A stretch of DNA of 64,000 nucleotides from assembly GCF_900110105.1 (NCBI RefSeq), contig NZ_FOCL01000003.1:558001-622000 (forward strand), in the 5' to 3' direction. Made by a program: the position numbers and the translations under genes. Under the pieces are notes generated by a model that was not told the DNA's origin, searched no databases, and saw only the letters and a list, made by a program, of their open reading frames with translations. The stretch is from Mucilaginibacter gossypiicola. GTDB taxonomy: Bacteria > Bacteroidota > Bacteroidia > Sphingobacteriales > Sphingobacteriaceae. Shown one piece after another: positions 34,789-43,161 of the stretch; positions within the stretch are counted from its first letter, which is position 1; each line of letters begins with the position of its first letter.

Positions 34789-35187
34789 ATGCAGATATTG
34801 AGAATAGGAAAGGTAATGTGGAGTCATGATTATGACCTGGGCACATTAGGGTTAGCGAATGACGGAGGCGCTTTATTTGCATTTACCCTACCACCGCACC
34901 ACTACACCGGCGAAATTATACTTACCCCTAAAAGCCTTGTACTTGACGGCGACGGTTACGAGCACATCCCGCTTGACAGCCTGGAACAGTTATATTTAGG
35001 ATTCGATGATTTTTACAAACGCTCGATGGTGCGTAGTAACGGGTTATTCTGGCAGCCGCTGAGGTTACGTTACAGGCTTAAAGAAGAATTGAAAACATTG
35101 TATCTTATTGTTGACCATACCCTTTTTGGCGCAAAAAACCAGCTATGGTTTAATACCCTTAAGCAATTGGTATCCCGCAACGCTTAA
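34789..35187 (+). CDS. Hypothetical protein, possibly PH-like
   Basis: 132 residues without signal or membrane helix. The body alternates beta-type segments (GALFAFTLPPHHYTGEIILT, SLVLDGDGYEHIPLDSLEQL) with a C-terminal helix region (LWFNTLKQLV), a pattern seen in bacterial PH-like proteins, but no family signature was recognised. Monocistronic; divergent from the DUF2130 gene, with about 165 bases between starts. Confidence 0.55.
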   Translation: MQILRIGKVMWSHDYDLGTLGLANDGGALFAFTLPPHHYTGEIILTPKSLVLDGDGYEHIPLDSLEQLYLGFDDFYKRSMVRSNGLFWQPLRLRYRLKEELKTLYLIVDHTLFGAKNQLWFNTLKQLVSRNA

Positions 35188-35355
35188 CTTACCCTGCTTT
35201 TTTCCAAGAGGCTAAAACAACACTCCAAAAACATTCAATTAATCAACAATTTAGCAACGCTGATTGTAATATACCTCATTGCGGGTATTTCATAATAGGA
35301 TTAATAGTGGCATATTAGCACCGCTAAATTCACTAAACGCCTATTATCACTTTTT

Positions 35356-35571
35356 ATGAAAAAGCTCGGATTCCTGAGGCTATTTTCTTGTTTACCCCTC
35401 ATCGCCATCATTATTCCGGATACAACCGAAACATTTATTAACCCCGACTTTAAAATACCTTTCATTCATGTCGTTTTCGACGCGGCCTTTATTGCCATCA
35501 TCGGTATTTGTACATTAATAATCCGTCGTCAAAAAAAACAAGACCTGAAAATTCAATACCAGCGGTCCTAA
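35356..35571 (+). CDS. Small two-helix membrane protein, family member 1
   Basis: 71 residues with two hydrophobic segments (FLRLFSCLPLIAIIIPD and FIHVVFDAAFIAIIGICTLI) and a basic C-terminus. It shares with proteins at 41780-41995 and 44100-44321 the pattern M(K/E)KL..LR(L/M)F...PL....(I/L/V)PD, then P(F/L).H(V/I)..(D/E) and CT in the second helix. Conserved polar residues inside the membrane (His, Asp/Glu, Cys-Thr) suggest a function, but none is known. A strong terminator follows the gene. Confidence 0.65.
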   Translation: MKKLGFLRLFSCLPLIAIIIPDTTETFINPDFKIPFIHVVFDAAFIAIIGICTLIIRRQKKQDLKIQYQRS

Positions 35572-35605
35572 AAACCTGTCATCCCATACCTTAATAAAAC
35601 AAAAA

Positions 35606-35630
35606 AACGGCGCGGGTTATCCGCGCCGTT
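35606..35630. terminator. Bidirectional terminator
   Basis: AACGGCGCGG (35606-35615) and CCGCGCCGTT (35621-35630) form a 10-bp GC-rich stem with A-runs before and T-rich sequence after. It lies between the convergent small membrane protein and YceI genes. Confidence 0.75.
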
Positions 35631-35652
35631 CTTGTTAATATAATTCCTTCAA

Positions 35653-36228
35653 TTATTTGGCTTTGCCAAACTCGCCATTAGCTTTGATAGTTACTTCGTC
35701 GCTAACCATAGCATTACCAAATTTTGAACCGAAGTTAAAGTCAGAACGTTTGATAGTACCGGTTAACTGGAAACCTGCATCATCAGCTTTGCTCATTGGG
35801 TTTTGGATAGTACCACGGTACCATAAATCAAATGACGCTGGTTTGGTTACACCATGTAAAGTTAGGTTACCAGTAAGTTTGTAGTGCTTATCAGATGTTT
35901 TGGTGATAGCAGTGCTGGTAAAAGTAAGTGTTGGATAAGTAGCAACGTCAAAAAAATCAGGGCTTGTGATGTGTTTATCGCGCTGATCGTTATCGGTACT
36001 TACTGAAGCTGTTTGTATGCTGATCTGGAATTTAGCATCGCTGAAATCTGGCTTAGCGGCAGTGATAGTTGCATCATAGTTTTTAAAAATACCGTCAACG
36101 TCAGATACCATTAAGTGGGTTACTGTAAATTTAACGTTTGAATGTGCTTTATCTACGCTCCAGGTAGTTTGTGCTGATGCTGCCGTGTACGAGAATGCTG
36201 CTGCTAACAGGATAAGAATCTTTTTCAT
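35653..36228 (-). CDS. YceI family periplasmic protein
   Basis: 191 residues with a signal peptide (ILLAAAFSYTAASAQT). The YceI lipocalin-like fold is shown by WSVDKAHSNVKFTVTHLMVSDV, KPDFSDAKFQISIQTASVST, HITSPDFFDVATYPTLTF and LTLHGVTKPASFDLWYRG. Family members bind isoprenoid-type lipids in the periplasm; the physiological ligand here is unknown. A complete -33/-7 promoter lies upstream, and the gene converges with the small membrane protein. Confidence 0.95.
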   Translation of the reverse strand: MKKILILLAAAFSYTAASAQTTWSVDKAHSNVKFTVTHLMVSDVDGIFKNYDATITAAKPDFSDAKFQISIQTASVSTDNDQRDKHITSPDFFDVATYPTLTFTSTAITKTSDKHYKLTGNLTLHGVTKPASFDLWYRGTIQNPMSKADDAGFQLTGTIKRSDFNFGSKFGNAMVSDEVTIKANGEFGKAK

Positions 36229-36269
36229 TGTTTTGATCTTTAATTTCTTTTTTGTTTTGATTTATGACC

Positions 36270-36299
36270 CAAAAGTATACAAAGGATCGGAACTTCAAA
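36270..36299 (-). promoter_or_regulatory. Promoter of the yceI gene
   Basis: On the minus strand TTTG (36299-36296), 18 bases, TACTTTTG (36277-36270), close to the Bacteroidota consensus; the start codon is at 36228, so the leader is about 40 bases. Confidence 0.5.
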
Positions 36300-36403
36300 C
36301 AAAAAAGATGTTTAAACATCTTTTTATTAAAATCGGATGACAATATACTACCAATTTAGTAGAACTTACAAGAAAAGTCAACTATTTTTGAGTGGTTTAA
36401 GCC

Positions 36404-36625
36404 CTACGTTTTTAAGGTTTTTTGTTTGTTGCGGAGCATGATCATGGCCTTATCGGCCCTTACTTTCCGGGTAGCTTCCTGCTTAGCCGAACCAACCCAA
36501 TCGCAATAGCCTTGCTTATATGATCTTGACAAACTTTCAAAAAATGCATTCGCTTCCATATCGCTGTCAAGTAATACCTGTAATTCGGCAGGGGTACCGT
36601 CTATATGTTCGCCAGCTTTAAGCAT
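36404..36625 (-). CDS. Short YdeI/OmdA-domain protein
   Basis: 73 residues. FFESLSRSYKQGYCDWVGSA and QEATRKVRADKAMIMLRN match the C-terminal domain of YdeI/OmpD-associated (OmdA) proteins, of which this is a small stand-alone version; full-length YdeI-like proteins also carry a DUF1905 domain, absent here. Family members are linked to envelope stress and bacteriocin protection in some bacteria, but the role of the single domain is not known. Confidence 0.7.
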   Translation of the reverse strand: MLKAGEHIDGTPAELQVLLDSDMEANAFFESLSRSYKQGYCDWVGSAKQEATRKVRADKAMIMLRNKQKTLKT

Positions 36626-36662
36626 AATCTCTGTCGGAGTTTTGTTTCGGATAAATATAGTA

Positions 36663-36776
36663 TTAATTGGGATAAACCCCTGGTTGAAATACCATAATTA
36701 CGGCCAGTAAAATTATTAAAAGAAAAGAGATGGCTAAAAGTGTATCAACGAGCAACTTTTGGTTTTTTGATTCCAT
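36663..36776 (-). CDS. Possible 37-residue single-helix membrane protein
   Basis: A short frame reads MESKNQKLLVDTLLAISFLL and continues to VYPN, with one 20-residue hydrophobic helix (LLAISFLLIILLAVIMVF). No homology can be judged. The pattern of a short polar N-terminus followed by a helix fits real small membrane proteins, but a chance frame in AT-rich DNA cannot be excluded. Confidence 0.35.
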   Translation of the reverse strand: MESKNQKLLVDTLLAISFLLIILLAVIMVFQPGVYPN

Positions 36777-36969
36777 ATTACTATTAAGTTAAACAGTAAA
36801 AGCCGCAGGTTAGCTTATGATTGAATATTTTAGAAACGGAGGCGCAACGTTATTATTATAGTGTATTTACCTAAAATATAGAGGTAACTTAAATTTTATA
36901 AAACCTAAAGCACACAAGAGTGTTATTTGATTTTAATTGAGATTTACTAAAATTAAAGTAATTATGTGA

Positions 36970-36997
36970 GATGGCCCGGCATGACAACCGGGTTATC
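36970..36997 (+). terminator. Hairpin with plus-strand T-run, no plus-strand gene before it
   Basis: GATGGCCCGG (36970-36979) pairs with CCGGGTTATC (36988-36997) with two G-U pairs, followed by TTTTTT. The upstream plus strand (36780-36970) carries no gene, so this may end an unannotated RNA; it could also act on the minus-strand hydrolase gene. Confidence 0.5.
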
Positions 36998-37013
36998 TTT
37001 TTTAGTGCTCCCT

Positions 37014-37835
37014 TTAATGCTTATGAAACGGCTGCTCAAAAAACTCGTCCACCTTCCTATTAAACTCATCGGCATGTTCAACCAATGTGCCATGGCCTGA
37101 GTTGGGCAGGATCCATAAATAAGATTTTGAGATATTCTCAGCTATATTAACGGTATGCGTTGTTACAATGAGATCATGGTCGCCGGCAATAATAAGCGAA
37201 GGGCATTTTATAGCTTTTAGTGCCGATAGCTTAATATTAGGCTCTTTGTAGTCAAGCATAAAGATTTTCCTGTCGTTTTTTTCTTTAGCAGTCACAAAAT
37301 GGTAATCCTTTTTATCGGCATATTCTTTTTCCATATCCTTCCATAATGAAGGGATCAGGGCAGTTGAATCGGGCCAAAGGTTAGCACCTGTAGAGGCCAG
37401 CTTAATTACTTTTTCAGGGTGCCTCATGGCCAGCACCAGAGCATTGATACCACCGTCACTCCAGCCTATCACATAAGCCGAATCAATATGCATTACATCA
37501 AGCAAAGCAGCAAAATCATCGGCCATCATTTCAAAAGTAAGTGAATCGCGCGGATAGGTGGATTTGCCGTGTGCCCGGCTGTCAACAGCAATAACTTTAT
37601 ACTTTTTAGCAAAATAGGGTATGTTTTTTTCAAAAGCATTGATGCTGCCTCCGTTGCCGTGTATCATTAATAATGGCTTGCCTTTGCCATAAACTTCGGT
37701 ATACAGCTTAATCCCTCTAACATCATAATATTTACCCGCAGCAGCGTTATCTCCATACACCACACCTTTTTGCTGACTGCAAGCCATAAACGCCTGGCAT
37801 ACCAATACAATTAATAACAACTTTTTTAACATCAT
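37014..37835 (-). CDS. Alpha/beta hydrolase, probable lipoprotein
   Basis: 273 residues. A lipobox-like leader (LIVLVCQAFMACSQQ) suggests lipid anchoring at the envelope. The core has LLMIHGNGGSINAF (oxyanion), VIAVDSRAHGKSTYPRDSLT, nucleophile elbow GWSDGG, a late acid in IIAGDHDLIVTTHTV and His in PNSGHGTLVEH, so the full catalytic triad is present. Similar to epoxide hydrolase/haloalkane dehalogenase-like hydrolases; substrate unknown. It is monocistronic. Confidence 0.85.
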   Translation of the reverse strand: MMLKKLLLIVLVCQAFMACSQQKGVVYGDNAAAGKYYDVRGIKLYTEVYGKGKPLLMIHGNGGSINAFEKNIPYFAKKYKVIAVDSRAHGKSTYPRDSLTFEMMADDFAALLDVMHIDSAYVIGWSDGGINALVLAMRHPEKVIKLASTGANLWPDSTALIPSLWKDMEKEYADKKDYHFVTAKEKNDRKIFMLDYKEPNIKLSALKAIKCPSLIIAGDHDLIVTTHTVNIAENISKSYLWILPNSGHGTLVEHADEFNRKVDEFFEQPFHKH

Positions 37836-37946
37836 GATTGTACCTGTTTAAGTTCATTAAATATACATACATAATGCACAGTTTAAACAGTCGTTGCACA
37901 AGCGCTGTAATTAATTTTTAGATAGCGCTGTAAATCAAACAAGTAT

Positions 37947-37954
37947 TATATTTG
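37947..37954 (+). promoter_or_regulatory. -7 box upstream of the amidase gene
   Basis: TATATTTG matches TAnnTTTG about 100 bases before the amidase start. The -33 position shows only CTG, so the assignment is moderate. Confidence 0.4.
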
Positions 37955-38052
37955 CACGCTTTAACAGAAGTGTTTTTTAAACCATACAGTAAAAACAATA
38001 TCATACCTATAACTATTATAGAATGAAATGATTATAAACCTGTATACATATA

Positions 38053-38880
38053 TTGTTCATGCCTGCCACCTTTCCTAAAAAAGTTAAAATACTTGCCCCC
38101 CTGGTTTCCTTATTATGCATGCTTTTTACCACTGTGTGTTATGGGCAGCAAAGCACAGCGGCAGCGCCCAATCGGTTTAAATTTAAAACTGTTATTATCG
38201 ATGCAGGTCACGGAGGTAAAGATCCCGGATCGCACGGCGCTTATTCCAAGGAAAAAAACGTTTCATTAAGTATCGCCAAAAAACTGCGGGATGCCATAAA
38301 TGACGAAATGAGCGGTATTAAGGTAGTAATGACGCGTAGTACCGATGTTTTTATTGAGTTGCATAAGCGCACTGATATCGCTAACGATAATCACGGCAAT
38401 TTATTTATCTCCATCCACTGCAACTCATCCCCACAACGCAAAGGATCATCCCGGGGAACATTACTACTTGTTTATGGCTTTCACCGCAGCCAGGAGCAGC
38501 GCGAAGCCCTGCGTGAAAATGCTTCTATATTTATCGAAAAAGACTACAAGGAAAAATATAATGGCTACGGCGATGATGCTGCAGTGAATACCATAGTACT
38601 CAATGCATTTCAGCAAAAATACCGTAAGCAAAGCATTCAATTTGGTGATTTGATCGACAACCAATTTCGTAAAACAAATGGCAGGCACAGTTTAGGAGTA
38701 AAAGAACAGGGTGTTTTGGTGTTGGCGCAAAGCGGCATGCCTGCTGTGCTGGTTGAAACCGGTTTTATTAATAATCCGTCAGACGAAGAATACCTGAATT
38801 CGGCCAGTGGGCAAAACGAAATTGTTCGATCAATTCTTACAGCACTAAAACAATACCGTAATAATTTAGAAGGGAATTAA
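38053..38880 (+). CDS. N-acetylmuramoyl-L-alanine amidase (Amidase_3)
   Basis: 275 residues with a signal peptide (APLVSLLCMLFTTVCYGQ). Zinc-site motifs: VIIDAGHGGKDPGSHG with His53, Glu67 in SKEKN, and ISIHCNSS with His122; the catalytic Glu is in VLVETGFINNPSDEEYLN. It cleaves the bond between muramic acid and the peptide stem in peptidoglycan, working in the periplasm during cell separation. It has no extra cell-wall binding domain, as usual for AmiA/LytC-type Bacteroidota amidases. An alternative start MPATF lies two codons later. Confidence 0.95.
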   Translation: MFMPATFPKKVKILAPLVSLLCMLFTTVCYGQQSTAAAPNRFKFKTVIIDAGHGGKDPGSHGAYSKEKNVSLSIAKKLRDAINDEMSGIKVVMTRSTDVFIELHKRTDIANDNHGNLFISIHCNSSPQRKGSSRGTLLLVYGFHRSQEQREALRENASIFIEKDYKEKYNGYGDDAAVNTIVLNAFQQKYRKQSIQFGDLIDNQFRKTNGRHSLGVKEQGVLVLAQSGMPAVLVETGFINNPSDEEYLNSASGQNEIVRSILTALKQYRNNLEGN

Positions 38881-39139
38881 CGGAACCCGCTGTAACTGGT
38901 CTTACAGAATCAACACTTTTAGATAGCACGCTTTTTTTTGATATTTATTATTGTTATTCAAATATTTATTTCAGTACCATTATAAAAATTCTACTTTAAC
39001 GAGCATTTATAGCTTATATTATCGATCTGAATTCAAATAAAAAATTATTTTATAAATATTATTAAAAACCTTTTTGGGGCAAAATATCTCTTGTGTTTTT
39101 CCGTTTCAATGACTCAATAAAACCAAAACACTAACACAA

Positions 39140-39784
39140 ATGAAAAAAATCCTTGTCCTAATCCCTGCATTTTTACTGGCTTTTCAAATCTCAAAAGCCC
39201 AAACCGAAAAAGGTTCACAAACACTGGGTATCGATCTGCAATTTATGTATCAGAAATCGACGCAAAACGTTTTTCAGGCAGTCCCCAACCCTTATGAATC
39301 TGAAGTTAAAAATACAAATTTCAGTATCGGTCCTAACTATAGTTATTTTATAGCAGATAAACTTGATATTGGAATAAATGTTAATTACGCTCATACCTCT
39401 CAGGACAGTAAAAACAGTACTTATCCCAACAACGCAACCTCGCACCAATATGGAGCAACACTCTTTCTGAGGAAATATTTTATGTTTGGAGATAAGTTAG
39501 GGCTTCGCGCGGGGCCGTATGTTGGCTACAGTCGCTACGATTTCAAATCAATCGATACAAGTACTCCAACTAAAAATGACAATTATTCAGCAGGAGCAAC
39601 TATGGGCATTGTTTACTACCCTGCAAAAAAACTTGGCTTAGCCGCCACATTGGCTAATTTCTCTTACAATCACAGCAAAATCAAAGACGATGGCAGCCAG
39701 ATTGGAACCACCAATAACGTTAATTTTAATATAATCAACAATGGTTTGTTACTCTCTGTATTTTATATATTTGGCGGCAAATAA
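39140..39784 (+). CDS. Outer membrane beta-barrel protein (OmpA-like barrel)
   Basis: 214 residues with a signal peptide (MKKILVLIPAFLLAFQISKA). Alternating aromatic and polar strands (FSIGPNYSYFIADKLDIGIN, GATLFLRKYFMFG, LGLRAGPYVGYSRYDF) and a C-terminus of VFYIFGGK fit an eight-stranded porin-like barrel of the OMP_b-brl type. No enzymatic residues were seen. Function is likely structural or as a small porin. A strong terminator follows. Confidence 0.8.
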   Translation: MKKILVLIPAFLLAFQISKAQTEKGSQTLGIDLQFMYQKSTQNVFQAVPNPYESEVKNTNFSIGPNYSYFIADKLDIGINVNYAHTSQDSKNSTYPNNATSHQYGATLFLRKYFMFGDKLGLRAGPYVGYSRYDFKSIDTSTPTKNDNYSAGATMGIVYYPAKKLGLAATLANFSYNHSKIKDDGSQIGTTNNVNFNIINNGLLLSVFYIFGGK

Positions 39785-39795
39785 GCACTAAATAT

Positions 39796-39835
39796 AAGGG
39801 CAGGACGATAAGAAACAAACTATTGCCCTGCCCTT
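39796..39835 (+). terminator. Terminator after the beta-barrel gene
   Basis: AAGGGCAGG (39796-39804) and CCTGCCCTT (39827-39835) form the stem, followed by GTTTTATTTT. It may serve the convergent GNAT gene too. Confidence 0.75.
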
Positions 39836-39838
39836 GTT

Positions 39839-40237
39839 TTATTTTACCCGGTGAATGATAAACCCATTGTGAACAGTTTCCATGCCTATTTTAGGATAAT
39901 ATTCCATGGCTGTTGTGGCCGAAAGCAGCAGAAGCATAGTTTCATCGCCAATAGCTTCTTTGGTGAGTTCAACCAGCTTTTTACCTATCCCCTCTTTTTG
40001 ATATTCCTTGGTAACTGCCAGATCTGAAAGATAGCAACTGTAGCAAAAATCGGTAAGCGCGCGTGATATACCTACCAGTTTATCGCCGTCCCAGGCACTT
40101 ACCACCAGGTTGGAGTTTTGATACATCCTGGCAATTCTTTCAGCGTCATGCGTTGGGCGTTTCAATCCGGCCGTATCATAAAGTTCTATCACTTGACCGG
40201 CCGATGGTATGGTACCTGTTTTATAAGTTATTTCCAT
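39839..40237 (-). CDS. GNAT family N-acetyltransferase
   Basis: 132 residues. The GNAT acetyl-CoA pyrophosphate loop is in VTKEYQKEGIGKKLVELTKE (Q/RxxGxG/A type) and the preceding strand is CYLSDLAVT; ATTAMEYYPKIGM is the C-terminal motif B region. Acceptor unknown; this small group is common in Bacteroidota and includes predicted protein or small-molecule acetyltransferases. A -7 box (TACATTTG) lies upstream at 40268-40275. Confidence 0.85.
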   Translation of the reverse strand: MEITYKTGTIPSAGQVIELYDTAGLKRPTHDAERIARMYQNSNLVVSAWDGDKLVGISRALTDFCYSCYLSDLAVTKEYQKEGIGKKLVELTKEAIGDETMLLLLSATTAMEYYPKIGMETVHNGFIIHRVK

Positions 40238-40267
40238 AATGCTATTTAGTATTTTACATATCTATAC

Positions 40268-40275
40268 CAAATGTA
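40268..40275 (-). promoter_or_regulatory. -7 box of the GNAT gene
   Basis: Minus strand TACATTTG, matching TAnnTTTG, 30 bases before the ATG at 40237. No clear -33 element. Confidence 0.4.
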
Positions 40276-40381
40276 AGCGGTGACTGCACTATCTCGATAA
40301 GCCAGAAATGAGAAAGCAGGTAGTCCAGCGAATTAAAGAAACAAAGGTTGAACCAAGCTACTAAAACATGTGCTCAGCATG

Positions 40382-40756
40382 TCACCATTTTTTAAAAATA
40401 ACAAAAACTGCCAGCACAATGAGCCCGAAACCAACCAGGTGATTCCAGCCCAGTTTTTCGTTTTTGAAGAGCAGGGTTGTAAATATCATAAACACGGTAA
40501 GGGTAATGGCTTCCTGGATGGTTTTTAATTCAACCAGGGTAAAAGGACCTCCATTTTCTTTGAAACCGCCTTCATTAGCCGGCACCTGGAACAGGTATTC
40601 AAAAAATGCAAGCCCCCAGCTTATAAATATAATGGCTATTAAACTTAGGTTTTTACCCCATTCGTACTCCTTAAACTTCAGGTGCCCATACCAGGCAAAT
40701 GTCATGAAGGTGTTAGATATAAACAGAAATGTAACTGTACGTAAGCCTTTCATCAA
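40382..40756 (-). CDS. DMT/DUF486 family small membrane protein
   Basis: 124 residues with four hydrophobic helices. TFMTFAWYGHLKF, IIFISWGLAFFEYLFQVPAN and LKTIQEAITLTVFMIFTTLL match the DUF486/DMT family. Substrate and activity are not established in the family; a small drug/metabolite-exporter-like dimer is assumed. Start MMKGLRT or MKGLRT; the two are adjacent. It is monocistronic. Confidence 0.85.
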   Translation of the reverse strand: MMKGLRTVTFLFISNTFMTFAWYGHLKFKEYEWGKNLSLIAIIFISWGLAFFEYLFQVPANEGGFKENGGPFTLVELKTIQEAITLTVFMIFTTLLFKNEKLGWNHLVGFGLIVLAVFVIFKKW

Positions 40757-40839
40757 TACAAGTTTTTAGTTTAAATACCAATAATTTGAGATTGATAACA
40801 CCAACAACCGTAAATTGTTATAGCATTGCTTAATACAAT

Positions 40840-41535
40840 CTAAAACTTAAATACCAGTTCGGCACCAAGTGAAAGGGAGTTCCAATTTTGTTTTCCCGAT
40901 ACATCGCCTAAAGTAAGTTTCTGAGAAAAGAAATTATATTTAGATTCGATGCTGATACCTAATTTAGGTGTCACCGGAAATATTATACCTACTTTAGGAG
41001 CGTAATACAATGACTGCGACCATTTATCATAAACAAAGGTATTTGCGCCATCAATTTCGTAAGCCACTGCGAAATCAGTAAAATAAAGCCCTAAATTTAC
41101 ACCACCGTACACCCTGAAATTATCAGCTATGTCAATGTTATAAGCTGCACCGGCATAAGTTGAAATTACAGGCATATCCGCGTTGTATGTGTTTACATTT
41201 GAATCGCTGCCCTCAACTGTTTCTGAAATAAAGTATTCATGCGGTTTAAAATTTGTATACCCCAAGGTTAAACTTGCTGTAAAAGAGCCTAAAAACCTAT
41301 AAACACTGGCATTAAAATTAACAGACGGCTTAAAAGTATAATTAAAATTACCTTGAGGTATATCAACGCCTGTACCTGCCGCCACGCCCCATCCATCGCT
41401 AAAATTAACGGCTCCGCTACCACCTCCGCCATAGGTTAAGGCCCGGCTTGAATGATGTTGAGCCACAGTAGCATTTGAACAATAAAGTAATATAATTATT
41501 AAAAATAGCCTAAAAAAGGTATTTGATTTTTTCAT
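40840..41535 (-). CDS. Outer membrane beta-barrel protein
   Basis: 231 residues from MKKSNTFFRLFLIIILLY (41535), which gives a signal peptide ending near ATVAQ; an earlier ATG at 41589 is in frame without support. Barrel strands such as FTASLTLGYTNFKPHEYFIS, YDKWSQSLYYAPKVGIIFPV and LSLGAELVFKF (C-terminal Phe) fit an OMP_b-brl domain. Monocistronic; function unknown. Confidence 0.75.
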   Translation of the reverse strand: MKKSNTFFRLFLIIILLYCSNATVAQHHSSRALTYGGGGSGAVNFSDGWGVAAGTGVDIPQGNFNYTFKPSVNFNASVYRFLGSFTASLTLGYTNFKPHEYFISETVEGSDSNVNTYNADMPVISTYAGAAYNIDIADNFRVYGGVNLGLYFTDFAVAYEIDGANTFVYDKWSQSLYYAPKVGIIFPVTPKLGISIESKYNFFSQKLTLGDVSGKQNWNSLSLGAELVFKF

Positions 41536-41665
41536 TGGGGGAAAGTACGCCTTGCAGGGGGCGCTTAGATAATTATGTTTAGGAGTCATTTACCGTAAAA
41601 ATAAGCAAAAAAAAGATAACCGGGAATACTAATTAATTTGATAACAATGTAAAAGCAACAAAAAA

Positions 41666-41688
41666 GCCCGGATTTAATTAATCCGGGC
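41666..41688 (-). terminator. Terminator of small membrane protein 2 gene
   Basis: GCCCGGAT (41666-41673) and ATCCGGGC (41681-41688) form the stem, and the minus strand continues in TTTTTTG. Confidence 0.75.
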
Positions 41689-41779
41689 AATCGTGCATTC
41701 AAAATGCTAAGCTGTATTTTGGTTTATAATGATCAATGCGGTTCAACTTTCATTTGTCGAAGCAGAAACCGACAATTTA

Positions 41780-41995
41780 TTATTGCAACTGTGAATCGGG
41801 ATTATTACCAAACTTCCGTATATAGGCTATCCCTAATGTACATGCAATTATAAAAAGCAATAAAAAGCACTCAATGTAAATATGAAAAGGCGAAATATCT
41901 TTAAAACGACCAACTATAAAGGTAGAAACATCAGGCAGCAATAAACCAAATAATGGAAAGCCTGCAAACAGTCTTAAAATTGCTAATTTTTCCAT
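41780..41995 (-). CDS. Small two-helix membrane protein, family member 2
   Basis: 71 residues. MEKLAILRLFAGFPLFGLLLP with a conserved PD, then SPFHIYIECFLLLFIIACTL, so the same pattern as members at 35356 and 44100: LR(L/M)F, PL, PD, His and Glu in the second helix, CT near its end. It is followed by a terminator and is a single gene. Unlike random frames, three loci keep the same length and order. Confidence 0.7.
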   Translation of the reverse strand: MEKLAILRLFAGFPLFGLLLPDVSTFIVGRFKDISPFHIYIECFLLLFIIACTLGIAYIRKFGNNPDSQLQ

Positions 41996-42126
41996 AAAAT
42001 TTATTTCAGGGGTATAAGTTTAACACAACTAATTTACAACTTTAACGAATAAAAAACAATATTATTTACTAAAAAGCAATTAATAATTTCTTAATGATTA
42101 AGAAAGGTTTCTATAATTTGATGGCT

Positions 42127-42342
42127 TTAGAGTTTATAATAATCTTCTATAGAGCGACCGATTTCCTGTAGCGGAATCAAATGATCGCCAAAACGATGTT
42201 CAATAATTTCCCAGTAACCTTTTGTTAACCGGGTTATAGTGTAAAAAGCAGAATAGTTTAATACACTAAAGGTAGCCTGATTAGTAACCGAAGGAATAAT
42301 TTTATAAGTTCGTTTATTAACTTTTAGTTCAAAGGGTTCCAT
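42127..42342 (-). CDS. Hypothetical protein
   Basis: 71 residues from MEPFELKVNKRTYKIIPSVT (42342). The frame extends upstream to 42423, but that part looks non-genic and this ATG is the natural start. Sequence shows beta-type segments (VLNYSAFYTITRLTKGYWEI) and no known domain. It might be a small PH- or SH3-like protein. It lies between two unrelated transcription units. Confidence 0.5.
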   Translation of the reverse strand: MEPFELKVNKRTYKIIPSVTNQATFSVLNYSAFYTITRLTKGYWEIIEHRFGDHLIPLQEIGRSIEDYYKL

Positions 42343-42449
42343 GGGGGTCAGTTTACACAAAAATATTGTGTAGCATACAGATATGCAAGCTCGGAGCACC
42401 CCGTATTTTAACCCATTTTGCACTACGTATTTTTACCCAAAAAAAGGGG

Positions 42450-42731
42450 TTAAAAAGGCATTGCTTTTATCAACTCAAGCACATTTTGCTTAATTGCAGG
42501 GTCATTTTCGATAATCTGCACCAGCTCATTATCATTTGATACAGAAACAATTACAAAATTCTTATCCTGATTCCAGAAATCACCACTTATAACAACTTTA
42601 CCATTGCTTTTAAGATTATCGTAATACCCCCTTCTATCGGCCAGGCATTGTTGATTATCTGCCGGGTTACCAATTTCTCCAAAAAAGAGCATCACATGAT
42701 GCGGATCTTTATAGGCTGATGCATGTACCAT
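42450..42731 (-). CDS. YciI-like protein
   Basis: 93 residues. MLFFGEIGNPADNQQCLADR and VVISGDFWNQDKNFVIVSVS carry the YciI-like alpha/beta ferredoxin fold, and the helical end follows. Family members often combine with ECF sigma factors or regulators and are thought to bind or detoxify small electrophiles. Third gene of a likely operon after TetR and VOC genes, 41 bases from the VOC stop. Confidence 0.8.
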   Translation of the reverse strand: MVHASAYKDPHHVMLFFGEIGNPADNQQCLADRRGYYDNLKSNGKVVISGDFWNQDKNFVIVSVSNDNELVQIIENDPAIKQNVLELIKAMPF

Positions 42732-42772
42732 AAAATACTTATTTCTATTTAGATACCTAATTATTCAATTTG

Positions 42773-43156
42773 TTAAGCTAAACAAGTAACCTCTGTAAGG
42801 ATATTACCCGGAGCATTAAAATAAAATCCGTAACCGCCACGTAAAGCGCCCGGAGGATGTGACATATCGATACCACCTTCTTTAAGGCGTTCAAAAACTT
42901 CGGCTACCTGTTCATGGCTCTCAACCAAAAAACCGATGTGAAAAGCATCAGGATAACTGTTGTTCCCATTACGATTAAAGGTGTCAGCCATAAGCACCAG
43001 GATAAAGCCATCCTCGCCTTCCATTACGGCCAGCATATTATTACCTTTTATATCTGTGCATTTAAAGTTAAAATACTGCTCAAAAAATTTGGCACTGGCA
43101 ATAACGTCAGTTACAGGCAGGTTAACATGATTAAGCTTAATATTTGCTATAGGCAT
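42773..43156 (-). CDS. VOC family protein (glyoxalase/bleomycin resistance type)
   Basis: 127 residues with two beta-alpha-beta-beta-beta modules: LNHVNLPVTDVIASAKFFEQ in the first and FHIGFLVESHEQVAEVFERL in the second, ending in FNAPGNILTEVTCLA. Candidate metal ligands are His9 and the C-terminal Glu. It begins 5 bases after the TetR gene and is likely controlled by it. Confidence 0.88.
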   Translation of the reverse strand: MPIANIKLNHVNLPVTDVIASAKFFEQYFNFKCTDIKGNNMLAVMEGEDGFILVLMADTFNRNGNNSYPDAFHIGFLVESHEQVAEVFERLKEGGIDMSHPPGALRGGYGFYFNAPGNILTEVTCLA

Positions 43157-43161
43157 AATGA

